A stretch of DNA of 48,518 bases from Acinetobacter gerneri DSM 14967 = CIP 107464 = MTCC 9824 (GTDB lineage Bacteria; Pseudomonadota; Gammaproteobacteria; Pseudomonadales; Moraxellaceae), in contig NZ_KB849545.1 of assembly GCF_000368565.1 (NCBI RefSeq), forward strand, positions 1 through 48,518. The letters are read 5' to 3'. Made by a program: the position numbers and the translations under genes. The notes beneath the pieces are model-generated. The model worked only from the letters and a program-made list of their open reading frames with translations. It searched no databases and was not told the DNA's origin. Of the stretch, positions 11,157 to 20,460 are shown piece by piece; within the stretch, counting starts at the first letter, position 1, and every line of letters starts with the position of its first letter.

Positions 11157-11525
11157 TTAGTTTTGATTTGTGGTTAATGCCAAATCTGTTCCATTAAGCA
11201 ATGCTTGTTTTGCCTTTTCCTGACTAGATGCAGAAAGCGCAGGATTTGTAGCTACAATACGATTTGCAGTTGCTGGTGTTACAGCAGAAATTGCCGCAGT
11301 TTTCAAAATAATAGGACGACCATTGGTATCACCCAAAGTATAGCTAATACCTGTACGTGGGCTAATCACAGTCGTTGAATTATTGTTTACTACAGTTTGT
11401 GCCGTAGTTGCTCCAGTTGCTGCTTGTACTTTTGCCAAAGGAACAGTTTGTGTTGCGGTATCTGCAAATGCTGCAGAAGAAATTGCTAAACCTGCAAATA
11501 AAAAAGAAGTTAAAGCTTTTTTCAT
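11157..11525 (-). CDS. Small exported protein of unknown function
   Basis: I do not recognise this family. From the chosen start it has 122 residues. A clear Sec signal peptide (KKALTSFLFAGLAISSAAFA) is probably cut after the AFA at about residue 21. The mature protein is low in charge, rich in Ala, Thr, Asn and Ser, and has no cysteine, so it is probably a soluble periplasmic or secreted protein. I preferred the second ATG (11525) because GGA lies seven bases before it and is too close to the first ATG at 11531. It sits alone between secA and the insertion sequence with its own terminator. Confidence 0.7.
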   Translation of the reverse strand: MKKALTSFLFAGLAISSAAFADTATQTVPLAKVQAATGATTAQTVVNNNSTTVISPRTGISYTLGDTNGRPIILKTAAISAVTPATANRIVATNPALSASSQEKAKQALLNGTDLALTTNQN

Positions 11526-11616
11526 TGTCATATCCAGTTTTCGATCTGATTGAGCAAGTAAATAACATTTAAATGCAAAGTCTGCAATATTATTTCACTT
11601 GTTGATACATCTTTAA

Positions 11617-11646
11617 AAAAAAGCAGAACAATTGTCCTGCTTTTTT
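11617..11646 (-). terminator. Terminator of secA
   Basis: Hairpin GCAGGACA-ATTG-TTCTGC on the minus strand, closing with a G-U pair and followed by a T run. The plus-strand version has a mismatch, which supports minus-strand use. Confidence 0.75.
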
Positions 11647-11660
11647 ATATTACGGCAAAA

Positions 11661-14390
11661 TTAGATTTTACCGTGACATTGTTTGTATTTTAAACCTGAA
11701 CCACATGGACAAGGTGCATTACGGCTTTCAGGTGGTGCAAATGTTGCATTTGACGCTTGACCATTTGCTCCGCTTTCATCTGAAGCTGTATTTGCAGTCA
11801 CTTCACCAGTTAAACCATCAACATCATCATGTGCATAAGAGAGTTTCATCGCTTCAGCTTGTGCTTGTTGCTGTGCTTCCATTTCTGCTAATTCTTCAGC
11901 AGTCGGCACGTGTACGCGAGAAAGATCAGTTACTACATCTGATTTGATCACATTCAACATATTTACAAATAAGTTGAATGCTTCTTTTTTGTACTCTTGC
12001 TCAGGGTTCTTTTGTGCATAGCCACGTAAGTGAATCCCTTGACGTAGGTAATCCATCGCAGCCAAGTGATCTTTCCAATGACGATCAAGTGAGTTCAACA
12101 TAAAGTGACGTTCAAGCATGGCTGCTGATTCTTCACCCATTTGTTCACGGCGGTCATGATAACGCGCGAGAACTTCATCGGTAATACGCTCAACCAACGC
12201 TTCTTCATCTAAACGACGATCTTCTTCAAGCCACTGACTGATTGGCAATTCAATACCAAGATCAACACGTAAAGAATTTTCTAAACCTTCAATATCCCAC
12301 TGATCATGAATAGACTCAGGTGGAATATAGTTTTCGATCAAGCCTTTCATCACGTCACGATGCATTTCAACGATATAATCTTGCAAAGTGTTTTCAGCTA
12401 AAACTTCATCACGTTGAGAATAGATAATCTTACGTTGTTCGTTATTTACATCATCGTATTTCAATAAGTTTTTACGAATATCGAAGTTACGTGCTTCAAC
12501 TTTACGTTGTGCATTTTCGATAGAGCGTGACACCATTTTGTGTTCAATCGCTTCATCTTCTTTCAAACCCATTGCACGCATCATGGCAACTACACGGTCA
12601 CCCGCAAAGATACGCATCAAGTCATCTTCTAAAGATAAGAAGAAACGTGATTCGCCTGGGTCACCTTGACGACCTGCACGACCACGCAACTGGTTATCGA
12701 TACGACGTGATTCATGACGCTCAGAACCAACGATATGTAAACCACCCGCATCCAAGACCACTTGGTTATCACGCTCCCATTCAGCTTTTAGGCGTGCTTC
12801 ATCTTCTGGTGTAGGATTTTCGATTTTAGCAAGTTTCGCTTTCCAGTTACCACCCAAGATAATATCTGTACCACGACCCGCCATGTTGGTGGCAATTGTA
12901 ACGGAATCTGGGCTACCTGCTTGAGCAATAATATCGGCTTCACGCTCATGCTGTTTCGCGTTCAAGACTTCGTGACGGATACCTGCTTGAGATAATTTAT
13001 GTGAAAGCACTTCACTGGCTTCAATCGTCGCAGTACCAACCAAAATTGGAGCACGTGTTTCTTGAATACGGCGAATTTCAGCCACAATCGCATCAAATTT
13101 ACCATTACGGTTTAAATAGATAAGATCGTTTTGGTCATTACGGATCATTGGACGATGGGTCGGAATCAACACCACATCCAAACCATAAATCTCTTTCATT
13201 TCCGCAGCTTCTGTATCAGCAGTACCTGTCATACCTGAAAGCTTTTTATATAAACGGAAATAGTTCTGGAATGTTGTTGTCGCCAAAGTCTGGTTTTCAG
13301 GTTGAACTTCTAAACCTTCTTTCGCTTCGACTGCTTGGTGTAAACCTTCAGACCAACGACGACCCGGCATAGTACGACCAGTATGCTCATCGACGATAAC
13401 CACTTCACCTTCGGAAATGATGTAATGCACATCACGTTGGAATAGGAAATGTGCACGAATCGCAGCAGAGACATGATGTACCAAGTTTAAGTTTGCCGCA
13501 GAGTAAAGGCTCTCACCTTCAGCGAGCAAACCCATTTTGATCAGTTCCGCTTCAACAGTTTCATAACCGACTTCAGTCATTTCAATTGAACGTTGTTTTT
13601 CATCAATCCAGAAATGACCGCCATCAGGCACTTTTTCTTCTTTTTGCGGATGAAGTTTCGGTGGAATGGTATTGATCGCCATATAAAGCTGTGACGAATC
13701 TTCACTTTGACCAGAAATAATCAACGGTGTACGTGCTTCATCGATCAAGATCGAATCGACCTCATCGATAATGGCATAGTTTAGACCACGCTGTTTTTTC
13801 TCAGCCATGGAGAAAACCATGTTGTCACGTAGATAATCAAAACCAAATTCATTATTTGTACCGTAAGTGATATCAGCCAAATAAGCTTCAGCTTTTTCCA
13901 TTGGTGCTTGCATTGAATAAATCACACCAACAGACAAACCTAAGAACTCATACAATGGACGGTTCAATTCAGCATCACGTTGCGCCAAATAATCATTGAC
14001 GGTAATCACGTGAACACCTTGACCTGCAATCGCATTGAGATATACAGCCAAAGTACCCATCAGGGTTTTACCTTCACCGGTACGCATTTCTGCAATTTTA
14101 CCTTCGTGAAGTGTAATACCACCAATCAACTGTACGTCGTAGTGACGCATCCCCATGATACGTTTACCTGCTTCGCGACATACAGCAAATGCTTCAGGTA
14201 ACAACTGATCAAGGCTTTCACCATTATTATATCGTTGTTTGAATTCTTCGGTTTTCGCAGATAAGTCTGCATCGCTTAGGGCTGAGATCGTCGGCTCGAG
14301 CGCATTGATCTTATCGACAATTTTACGCATACGTTTGAGTTCGCGCTCATTTTTAGTACCGAAGATACCTCCGATCAGACTTGCCAACAT
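11661..14390 (-). CDS. secA: Preprotein translocase ATPase SecA
   Basis: SecA drives export of unfolded preproteins through SecYEG using ATP. The full-length 909-residue protein has Walker A GEGKT at residues 105-109, the DEAD-box motor core with [15 protein letters not shown], the second motor domain with [10 protein letters not shown], a helical scaffold region, and a C-terminal zinc-binding tail [14 protein letters not shown] that contacts SecB and lipids. The gene stands alone with its own terminator. I see no secM-like arrest gene upstream, so the translational control known in E. coli is not evident here. Confidence 0.98.
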   Translation of the reverse strand: MLASLIGGIFGTKNERELKRMRKIVDKINALEPTISALSDADLSAKTEEFKQRYNNGESLDQLLPEAFAVCREAGKRIMGMRHYDVQLIGGITLHEGKIAEMRTGEGKTLMGTLAVYLNAIAGQGVHVITVNDYLAQRDAELNRPLYEFLGLSVGVIYSMQAPMEKAEAYLADITYGTNNEFGFDYLRDNMVFSMAEKKQRGLNYAIIDEVDSILIDEARTPLIISGQSEDSSQLYMAINTIPPKLHPQKEEKVPDGGHFWIDEKQRSIEMTEVGYETVEAELIKMGLLAEGESLYSAANLNLVHHVSAAIRAHFLFQRDVHYIISEGEVVIVDEHTGRTMPGRRWSEGLHQAVEAKEGLEVQPENQTLATTTFQNYFRLYKKLSGMTGTADTEAAEMKEIYGLDVVLIPTHRPMIRNDQNDLIYLNRNGKFDAIVAEIRRIQETRAPILVGTATIEASEVLSHKLSQAGIRHEVLNAKQHEREADIIAQAGSPDSVTIATNMAGRGTDIILGGNWKAKLAKIENPTPEDEARLKAEWERDNQVVLDAGGLHIVGSERHESRRIDNQLRGRAGRQGDPGESRFFLSLEDDLMRIFAGDRVVAMMRAMGLKEDEAIEHKMVSRSIENAQRKVEARNFDIRKNLLKYDDVNNEQRKIIYSQRDEVLAENTLQDYIVEMHRDVMKGLIENYIPPESIHDQWDIEGLENSLRVDLGIELPISQWLEEDRRLDEEALVERITDEVLARYHDRREQMGEESAAMLERHFMLNSLDRHWKDHLAAMDYLRQGIHLRGYAQKNPEQEYKKEAFNLFVNMLNVIKSDVVTDLSRVHVPTAEELAEMEAQQQAQAEAMKLSYAHDDVDGLTGEVTANTASDESGANGQASNATFAPPESRNAPCPCGSGLKYKQCHGKI

Positions 14391-14840
14391 GTATAGACTC
14401 TCTAAATCTTTGTCAAAATAAATTTTTCTCAGACGTTATTATGGTGTTAGAAATTTGAAGTACAAGGGTTTTGCACAAAACCAATAAAAAAAACCTGACC
14501 AAAGGGTTTATTGATCACAATTTGTGATGACAATTTGCAAGTGGTCAAGATTGAACGATGCAAGGTCCTTGAAACATTCTCTCAAAATATTGCTTTTGAT
14601 CACAAAATTTAGTCTATAAGCCTGATTTCTAACTCATCGCGCCAAGGTTAAGTAATGTAGCAAATTTGCACGATTTTTACATAGACTATTTCAGTAAATA
14701 CTGCATACTTTTTAAGCATTATCCATTTTTGTATATTCTATTTAATGATAAAGAAATGCAAAAACCTTATTTTTAATTCTAAGCTTTCTGCGCAATAGTA
14801 TTTAACAATAATTTCTATTTCAATAATCGAGGGTTAGATC
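14391..14840. other. Divergent intergenic region secA / peroxiredoxin
   Basis: 450 bases with no convincing gene. It must hold the secA promoter (minus) and the peroxiredoxin promoter (plus). A perfect 15-base palindrome, ATCACAA-T-TTGTGAT, is at 14514-14528, with a related TGATCACAAAATT near 14598. I cannot assign a regulator. Confidence 0.5.
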
Positions 14841-15479
14841 ATGACATTACGTTTAGGCGATACCGCACCAAATTTCCAGCAAGAATCAAGTGAAGGTTCA
14901 ATCGATTTTTATGATTTCTTGGGAGATCACTGGGGCATTTTATTTTCACACCCTGCTGACTACACGCCAGTATGTACAACTGAACTGGGTTTTACCGCAA
15001 AACTTAAAGATGAATTTGCAAAACGTGATGTCAAAGCGATCGCACTTTCGGTAGATGATGTTGAATCACACAAAGGTTGGATTAATGATATTAATGAAAC
15101 ACAAAATACTACCGTCAACTTTCCAATCTTAGCGGACAAGGATCGTAAAGTTTCTACCCTTTATGATTTTATTCACCCCAATGCCAGTGAAACTGTGACT
15201 GTGCGCTCTTTGGTTATTATTGATCCAAATAAAAAAGTGCGTTTGATTATTACCTATCCAGCATCTACAGGACGTAATTTTCATGAAGTTTTACGTGTGA
15301 TTGACTCATTGCAACTGACAGATAATTATAAAGTTGCAACACCTGCCAACTGGCAACAAGGTGATGATGTCGTGATTGTGCCAAGTATTAAAGATGAAAC
15401 CGAACTCAAAGAACGTTTCCCAAAAGGATACACGGCGGTTAAACCTTATTTGCGTTTAACACCACAGCCGAATAAATAA
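14841..15479 (+). CDS. 1-Cys peroxiredoxin, Prx6 type
   Basis: A thiol peroxidase that reduces hydrogen peroxide and organic peroxides in the cytoplasm. The 212-residue length and long C-terminal arm fit the Prx6 group. The peroxidatic cysteine is C45 within PVCTTE, which is diagnostic, and the supporting arginine lies in TVRSLVIID. No resolving cysteine is visible, so it probably depends on an external thiol such as glutathione. A strong GAGGG ribosome site precedes the ATG. It is a single-gene unit with a terminator. The nearby glutathione S-transferase is a plausible partner, as in other Prx6 systems, but that is inference. Confidence 0.92.
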   Translation: MTLRLGDTAPNFQQESSEGSIDFYDFLGDHWGILFSHPADYTPVCTTELGFTAKLKDEFAKRDVKAIALSVDDVESHKGWINDINETQNTTVNFPILADKDRKVSTLYDFIHPNASETVTVRSLVIIDPNKKVRLIITYPASTGRNFHEVLRVIDSLQLTDNYKVATPANWQQGDDVVIVPSIKDETELKERFPKGYTAVKPYLRLTPQPNK

Positions 15480-15562
15480 GACACTGAATAAAAATAAAAT
15501 TTAAATGCTAATCTAAGTCATTAAAACTCTAAGCAATTAAACTCTAAGTAGTTAAAACCTTA

Positions 15563-15598
15563 AACCTAGTATTTGATCACTCTATACTAGGTTTTTTC
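15563..15598 (+). terminator. Terminator of the peroxiredoxin gene
   Basis: AACCTAGTA...TACTAGGTT hairpin followed by six T on the plus strand, about 85 bases after the stop. Confidence 0.75.
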
Positions 15599-15636
15599 TT
15601 AATTGATTGAAGGTATCAGTCCTATATCATGAGATG

Positions 15637-16245
15637 TCAAATTGAATGATATTTTGTATGCTTCATCGATGGTCTTGTTTTAAAAATTTCAAACCAAGCT
15701 GCTAGATTGGGATATTGAGCTTTCCAATCCAATTCACCATTTCTAAAATTAAATCCTAGATAATCTAAAATACATGCAGTAGCAATATTGCCTAATGAAG
15801 GTATTTGATTATTTTCATGATATTTTTCTTCTAAAAAAGCCAAGCTTGCATGGATAATCTTCCATGATTTTTCAATTAATTTTTGGTCTCTATGGATTTC
15901 AATTTTTTCATTTTCATAAACAATGCGATCAACTGAAGCCACCATTCCATCCGCTAAAGCTTCCAATTGAAGTTGAATGATTTGATCAGCTAATGCATTT
16001 GGATAAAGTTGATTTGCAGGATTTAAGCTGTTGAGATATTTACAGATCACTGACGAATCAAAAAGAGATCGTTGATCATCTAAAACAAGTACAGGAACAT
16101 CTGCTAAGGGATTGAGTTGAATCAGATTTCGATGGGTTTCTGGATGAATCTGATTCATATCAATATTCGCATGTAGAGCTAACTCTTCAATGACGATCCT
16201 GACTTTTCGAGAAAAAGGCGAATAATGTGAATAATAAAGTTTCAT
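15637..16245 (-). CDS. Glutathione S-transferase family protein
   Basis: 202 residues with the N-terminal thioredoxin fold of GSTs. It opens MKLYYSHYSPFSRKVRI, where the Ser in SPFSRKVR is the usual glutathione-activating position. The cis-proline region is DVPVLVLDD, and the glutathione glutamyl-binding motif DSSVICKYL follows at about residue 63. The C-terminal half is helical. It conjugates or reduces with glutathione; the substrate is not predictable. An AAGGAG ribosome site precedes the ATG. It starts 54 bases after the fpr stop on the same strand, so co-transcription is possible. Confidence 0.88.
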   Translation of the reverse strand: MKLYYSHYSPFSRKVRIVIEELALHANIDMNQIHPETHRNLIQLNPLADVPVLVLDDQRSLFDSSVICKYLNSLNPANQLYPNALADQIIQLQLEALADGMVASVDRIVYENEKIEIHRDQKLIEKSWKIIHASLAFLEEKYHENNQIPSLGNIATACILDYLGFNFRNGELDWKAQYPNLAAWFEIFKTRPSMKHTKYHSI

Positions 16246-16299
16246 AACAACTCCTTTTCTCGACTTCAGATTTGATTCAAATTACATTTGAGTATTTTA

Positions 16300-17061
16300 T
16301 TACCAATAATTTTCTACTGCGATATTGCCCTCTCCACGACGATTCATGGTCAATCCTCGTGCTTTTAAGGCATCTTTTGTATCGTCAACCATTTGCGGAT
16401 TTCCACAAAGCATGACATGTGTCGTTTCAGGATTAAAACTGATACCAACCGCCTGCTCTAGTTCACCATTTTCAATTAAAACTGGCAAACGATCATGTAA
16501 AGGCGCATTTGGATCACGAGTAATGATTGGTACGAATTTAAAACCGGTATGCCCTTCACCAAAACTATCCGCGATCTCTTGAATACGTTCAACATAAGCA
16601 AGCTCTGAAGCAGTACGTACACTATAGACCAAGGTAATCGATGAATATTTCGACCAAGTTTCAAAATCCTGTAGCATCGATATAAATGGTGCAAGCCCCG
16701 TTCCTGTCGCAAGCAACCATAGATCATGTGGCATCGGGACTTGGTAGCGAGCCAAGGTAAGAAAACCATAGGGAATTTTTTCTAGATAAAGCTCATCACC
16801 AACTTCTAGATGCTGCAAATTTGATGTAAATGCGCCATCAGGCACTACGATAGAAAAAAACTCTAAAGTTTCATCGAAAGGAGATGACACCACAGAATAT
16901 GCTCTCACCACCAAATCATCACCGACTTTTAAGCCGATTCGAGCAAATTGTCCTGCGGTAAATTTAAAATGAGCGGGTCTTGTCATGGTAAAACTAAACA
17001 AATTATTGGTCCAACGATGTACAGACAAAACTTTTTCTAGACTAAATTTTTCAATTGACAT
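16300..17061 (-). CDS. fpr: Ferredoxin/flavodoxin-NADP+ reductase
   Basis: An FAD enzyme exchanging electrons between NADPH and ferredoxin or flavodoxin, used in redox defence and Fe-S repair. It has 253 residues from the chosen start. The FAD-binding motif RAYSVVSSP lies at about residue 60, the NADP site LLATGTGLAPF at about 115, and the protein ends in the family's Tyr-Trp (NYW). I chose the ATG at 17061 (MSIEKFSL) because the 15 extra upstream residues are not family-like. A LysR regulator is divergent 85 bases away, the fpr-finR arrangement known in Pseudomonas, where FinR activates fpr under oxidative stress. Confidence 0.92.
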   Translation of the reverse strand: MSIEKFSLEKVLSVHRWTNNLFSFTMTRPAHFKFTAGQFARIGLKVGDDLVVRAYSVVSSPFDETLEFFSIVVPDGAFTSNLQHLEVGDELYLEKIPYGFLTLARYQVPMPHDLWLLATGTGLAPFISMLQDFETWSKYSSITLVYSVRTASELAYVERIQEIADSFGEGHTGFKFVPIITRDPNAPLHDRLPVLIENGELEQAVGISFNPETTHVMLCGNPQMVDDTKDALKARGLTMNRRGEGNIAVENYW

Positions 17062-17146
17062 GATTTCTACGTGGCACGAAGGATACAGCTCATGGTAGCA
17101 TGACACGATAATTTATGACTATTTTTAAAATGTTAAGGCTACATCC

Positions 17147-18037
17147 ATGCGCATGACATTACGCCAATTGGCTGTTTTTGTAGCAGTCGCTCAAGAGGGT
17201 ACCGTGACTAAAGCTAGTGACGCTGTCAGACTTACTCAAAGTGCTGCGAGTATGGCTTTAGCTGATTTAGAAGATGGTCTTGGTGCACCATTGTTCGACC
17301 GCTTAGGTAAACGATTACAACTCAATGACTTAGGCCGTTTTTTACTTCCACAAGCTTTGGAAATATTGGGGCGCTGTGAGGCTTTTGAGCAAGCAGCCAA
17401 AGGTGAACTACAAAGTATTGATCTTCGAATTGGGGCAACGCTAACCATCAGTGACTATTTGATGCCTGATCTCATGGCTGGCTTTTTACAACTTCAGCCA
17501 CAAGCACATTTGCAGTTACAAGTGGGCAATACTAGACAAATGATCGAAGCAGTTAACCAATTCCAATTAGATTTGGCATTGATTGAAGGTTCTTGTCATC
17601 TTCCACAGTTGCAATGTATCCATTGGCGTGATGATGAGCTTGCCGTTTGCTGCTCACCCGACCACCCTCTCGCACGACTTGATCGTGCACTTGATATCCA
17701 AGATTTTAAAGATGTTGAATGGATCTTGCGTGAAGAAGGCTCAGGAACTCGTGAAGTTTTTGATAATGCAATTTTACAAGATGTTCCAGATGCAAAAATT
17801 CGCCTGACTTTGGGTCACAATGAAGCAATTTTAAAAATCGTTGCTGGAGGTTTGGGAATGTCGTGTATTTCCAAACTTGCAATTGAACCTCTGCGTGAAA
17901 AAGGTCAATTGGTGATATTAAATACGCCATTTTGGCAACTGACACGCCCATTGTTTATGTTGGTTCATCGTCAAAAATACCAAGGACCTGGACTTAAAGC
18001 ATTTATGAGTTTCTGTGAAAACAATCGAGTTTTTTAA
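17147..18037 (+). CDS. finR: LysR-type regulator, FinR-like
   Basis: 296 residues with an N-terminal winged helix-turn-helix (residues 3-62: LRQLAVFVAVAQEGTVTKAS, then QSAASMALADLE) and a two-lobed effector domain. It contains the EEGSGTRE segment shared by a subgroup of LysR proteins. It is divergent from fpr across an 85-base interval that should contain both promoters and the operator. By position it is likely to control fpr, as FinR does in pseudomonads. The DNA-binding family is certain; the FinR identity is from context. Confidence 0.82.
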   Translation: MRMTLRQLAVFVAVAQEGTVTKASDAVRLTQSAASMALADLEDGLGAPLFDRLGKRLQLNDLGRFLLPQALEILGRCEAFEQAAKGELQSIDLRIGATLTISDYLMPDLMAGFLQLQPQAHLQLQVGNTRQMIEAVNQFQLDLALIEGSCHLPQLQCIHWRDDELAVCCSPDHPLARLDRALDIQDFKDVEWILREEGSGTREVFDNAILQDVPDAKIRLTLGHNEAILKIVAGGLGMSCISKLAIEPLREKGQLVILNTPFWQLTRPLFMLVHRQKYQGPGLKAFMSFCENNRVF

Positions 18038-18110
18038 TGACTTGAATGATATTCCGAAAAATATTAGATGTTGAAATGTATTTACGTTCCAATACTAATC
18101 CAAGAAATAA

Positions 18111-18141
18111 AAAATGAGGCTAATATTAAGCCTCATTTTTT
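18111..18141. terminator. Bidirectional terminator between finR and upp
   Basis: AAAATGAGGCT-AATATTA-AGCCTCATTTTTT. Arms are perfect, with T runs on both strands between two convergent genes. Confidence 0.85.
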
Positions 18142-18165
18142 GTGATTTTTAATGTGATCTTTCGT

Positions 18166-18801
18166 TTAGTCTTTTTGAACACTACCGAAAATTTTATCAC
18201 CTGCATCACCTAGTCCTGGCACGATATAACCATTTTGATTTAGACCATGATCAACAGAAGCAGTAAAGATCATCACATCAGGATGTTTCTCTTCTACTTT
18301 TTTAATCCCTTCTGGCGCAGCAACCAACACCATGACACGGATATCTTTACAACCACTTTCTTTGAGTACATCAATCGCAGCAATCAACGATGAACCTGTA
18401 GCAAGCATTGGATCAATAATCATTGCTAAACGGTTTTGCACATCAGGTACTAATTTTTTGTAATAAGTACGCGCTTGCAATGTTTCTTCATCACGTTCTA
18501 AGCCAAGGACAGAAACTTTTGCACTCGGGATTAAATTAAGGAAACCATCAAGCATACCAATACCAGCACGTAAAATCGGCACGACTGTGATTTTTTTACC
18601 TGCGATACGCTGAGCTATAACTTTACCATTCCAACCATCAATTTCATGGTCGCACATAGGTAAATCTTTTGTTGCTTCATAAGTCAGCAACATAGTGACT
18701 TCTTGAGCTAATTCACGGAAATTCTTGGTACTAATATCAGCACGACGCAATAAACCTAATTTATGACGAATGAGCGGATGGCGAATTTCTTGTATGGGCA
18801 C
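18166..18801 (-). CDS. upp: Uracil phosphoribosyltransferase
   Basis: Salvages uracil with PRPP to UMP in the cytoplasm. The 211-residue length is typical. The PRPP-binding loop [16 protein letters not shown] is at about residues 128-143, and the uracil-binding C-terminal segment [11 protein letters not shown] is present. The start is a GTG (GTG CCC ATA) with AGGTG seven bases before it. A single-gene unit. Confidence 0.96.
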   Translation of the reverse strand: MPIQEIRHPLIRHKLGLLRRADISTKNFRELAQEVTMLLTYEATKDLPMCDHEIDGWNGKVIAQRIAGKKITVVPILRAGIGMLDGFLNLIPSAKVSVLGLERDEETLQARTYYKKLVPDVQNRLAMIIDPMLATGSSLIAAIDVLKESGCKDIRVMVLVAAPEGIKKVEEKHPDVMIFTASVDHGLNQNGYIVPGLGDAGDKIFGSVQKD

Positions 18802-18865
18802 GGGAGAACACCTAAAAACTACAATATAATTACATTATTATAAGACTTTTTTTAACAGATAGACA

Positions 18866-18893
18866 AAAGCCCCCATATTTATGGAGGCTTTTT
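18866..18893 (-). terminator. Probable terminator of the nuo operon
   Basis: Hairpin GCCTCCAT-AAAT-ATGGGGGC on the minus strand, closed with a G-U pair and followed by TTTTG. The T run is short on this strand and longer (seven T) on the plus strand, so efficiency is uncertain. Confidence 0.6.
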
Positions 18894-18915
18894 TTGTTAC
18901 AGAGCAGCTAAATGA

Positions 18916-20457
18916 TTAATTCATGCTTTGTTGCAACATACCAATAACGAATTGTTGTAACTCAGGAGAAATCACAAAACCTGCCATACGAGCAACTTGG
19001 ATTACTGGATCTGGATATACACCGATGAGCAATACTAGAGCTGCTGCACCGAGAACCATGATACCACCAACTTTTTGACCCCAATGTTTTTCAGCGTCAA
19101 TACGTGGAGTATCTGGTGGTGTCATGTATAACACAACCATTACACGCAAATAGTAATACAAACCAATACCACTACCTACGATAACCATAGCAGCCAAGAA
19201 CCAATGACCAGTTAATACGGTATTTTTGATAACCAAGAATTTACCGATAAAACCAGCAGTCAATGGAATACCTGCCAAAGACAACATCATTACAGTCAAT
19301 GTTGCTGACAAGATTGGACGACGCCAGAATAAACCACGGTAATCAGCCAAACTTTCTGCTTCGTCATTATTGTTATAAGGACTAGACATCAAGGTCACAA
19401 CACCAAATGCACCAATTGTAGTCAATGTATATGTAATCACATAAACACCGATCGTGTCATAAGTTGCGAAACCAGGAATGGTCAAAAAGTTTTCAGGGCT
19501 TGTGCTGATCAAAGCAACAATCACATAACCAAAGTGAGCAATTGAAGAGTATGCCAAGATACGTTTCAAGTTAACTTGACGTACTGCAAGCATGTTACCC
19601 ACAAGGATTGAAAGTACTGCAATGATCGCAAGAATCATTTGCAAGCTTCCAGCAATCACCATACCTGATGAAAGCGCATAGCGAATGAATAGACCAATCA
19701 TTGCAACTTTAGCAACAGTAGCAAGGAACGTTGCAATCGGCGCAGGAGCACCAGCATAAACATCAGGAGTCCATTTATGGAATGGCGCTAATGACAATTT
19801 AAAACCAACTGCAAAAATGATCAATCCAAGACCGATTACAACTGCTGGTTGACTAAATGCAAAGAGTAACTTCGTTGGTTCAAGCGCGAAGCTTAGGCTA
19901 CCTGTATAGGCATAGATATAAGCCATACCCATCAACATCATTGCTGATGCTGTAGCTGAAAGCACTAAGTATTTGATACCAGATTCAAGTGATTTCTCAC
20001 GTTGATAGGTATAAGCCAACAAGCCATATACAGGAATTGACATCAATTCTAAACTGATAAAGAACGATGCGTAGTGAGTACTTGCAACCATTAACATTGC
20101 ACCAGCAACTGATGCCAACATTAAGATATAAAGTTCTTCGCGATTGTCTTTATAAGTTTCGATATATGCATGTGACAAAGTACAACATGCGAGTGCTGCA
20201 ATTAAGATAACCACCTGATACAAAGCTGCAAATGGATCAACGATAAATAGACCCATTACATTGTTCGGTGCAATCCCGACATACATTGTATAGATAAGTA
20301 AAATTGCAGCTGCGTTTAAGCCGACCACTGATGTTGTAGCAATCAAGTTATGGTTACGCTTGATTGAGGTCAAAATCATGACCACGACCGCGGTTAATGC
20401 CACGATCATCACAGGAGCCAATGGCATAAGTTCAGAGAATGAAATTGTGAAGTTCAT
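18916..20457 (-). CDS. nuoN: NADH-quinone oxidoreductase subunit N
   Basis: One of three antiporter-like membrane subunits of complex I that pump protons. 513 residues, about 14 transmembrane helices. The conserved helix-5 glutamate lies in FFISLELMSIPVYG, and conserved lysines lie in LSLAPFHKWTPDVY and in the later helices. It is the last gene of the operon and starts three bases after nuoM ends. Confidence 0.97.
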   Translation of the reverse strand: MNFTISFSELMPLAPVMIVALTAVVVMILTSIKRNHNLIATTSVVGLNAAAILLIYTMYVGIAPNNVMGLFIVDPFAALYQVVILIAALACCTLSHAYIETYKDNREELYILMLASVAGAMLMVASTHYASFFISLELMSIPVYGLLAYTYQREKSLESGIKYLVLSATASAMMLMGMAYIYAYTGSLSFALEPTKLLFAFSQPAVVIGLGLIIFAVGFKLSLAPFHKWTPDVYAGAPAPIATFLATVAKVAMIGLFIRYALSSGMVIAGSLQMILAIIAVLSILVGNMLAVRQVNLKRILAYSSIAHFGYVIVALISTSPENFLTIPGFATYDTIGVYVITYTLTTIGAFGVVTLMSSPYNNNDEAESLADYRGLFWRRPILSATLTVMMLSLAGIPLTAGFIGKFLVIKNTVLTGHWFLAAMVIVGSGIGLYYYLRVMVVLYMTPPDTPRIDAEKHWGQKVGGIMVLGAAALVLLIGVYPDPVIQVARMAGFVISPELQQFVIGMLQQSMN

Positions 20458-20460
20458 GGC

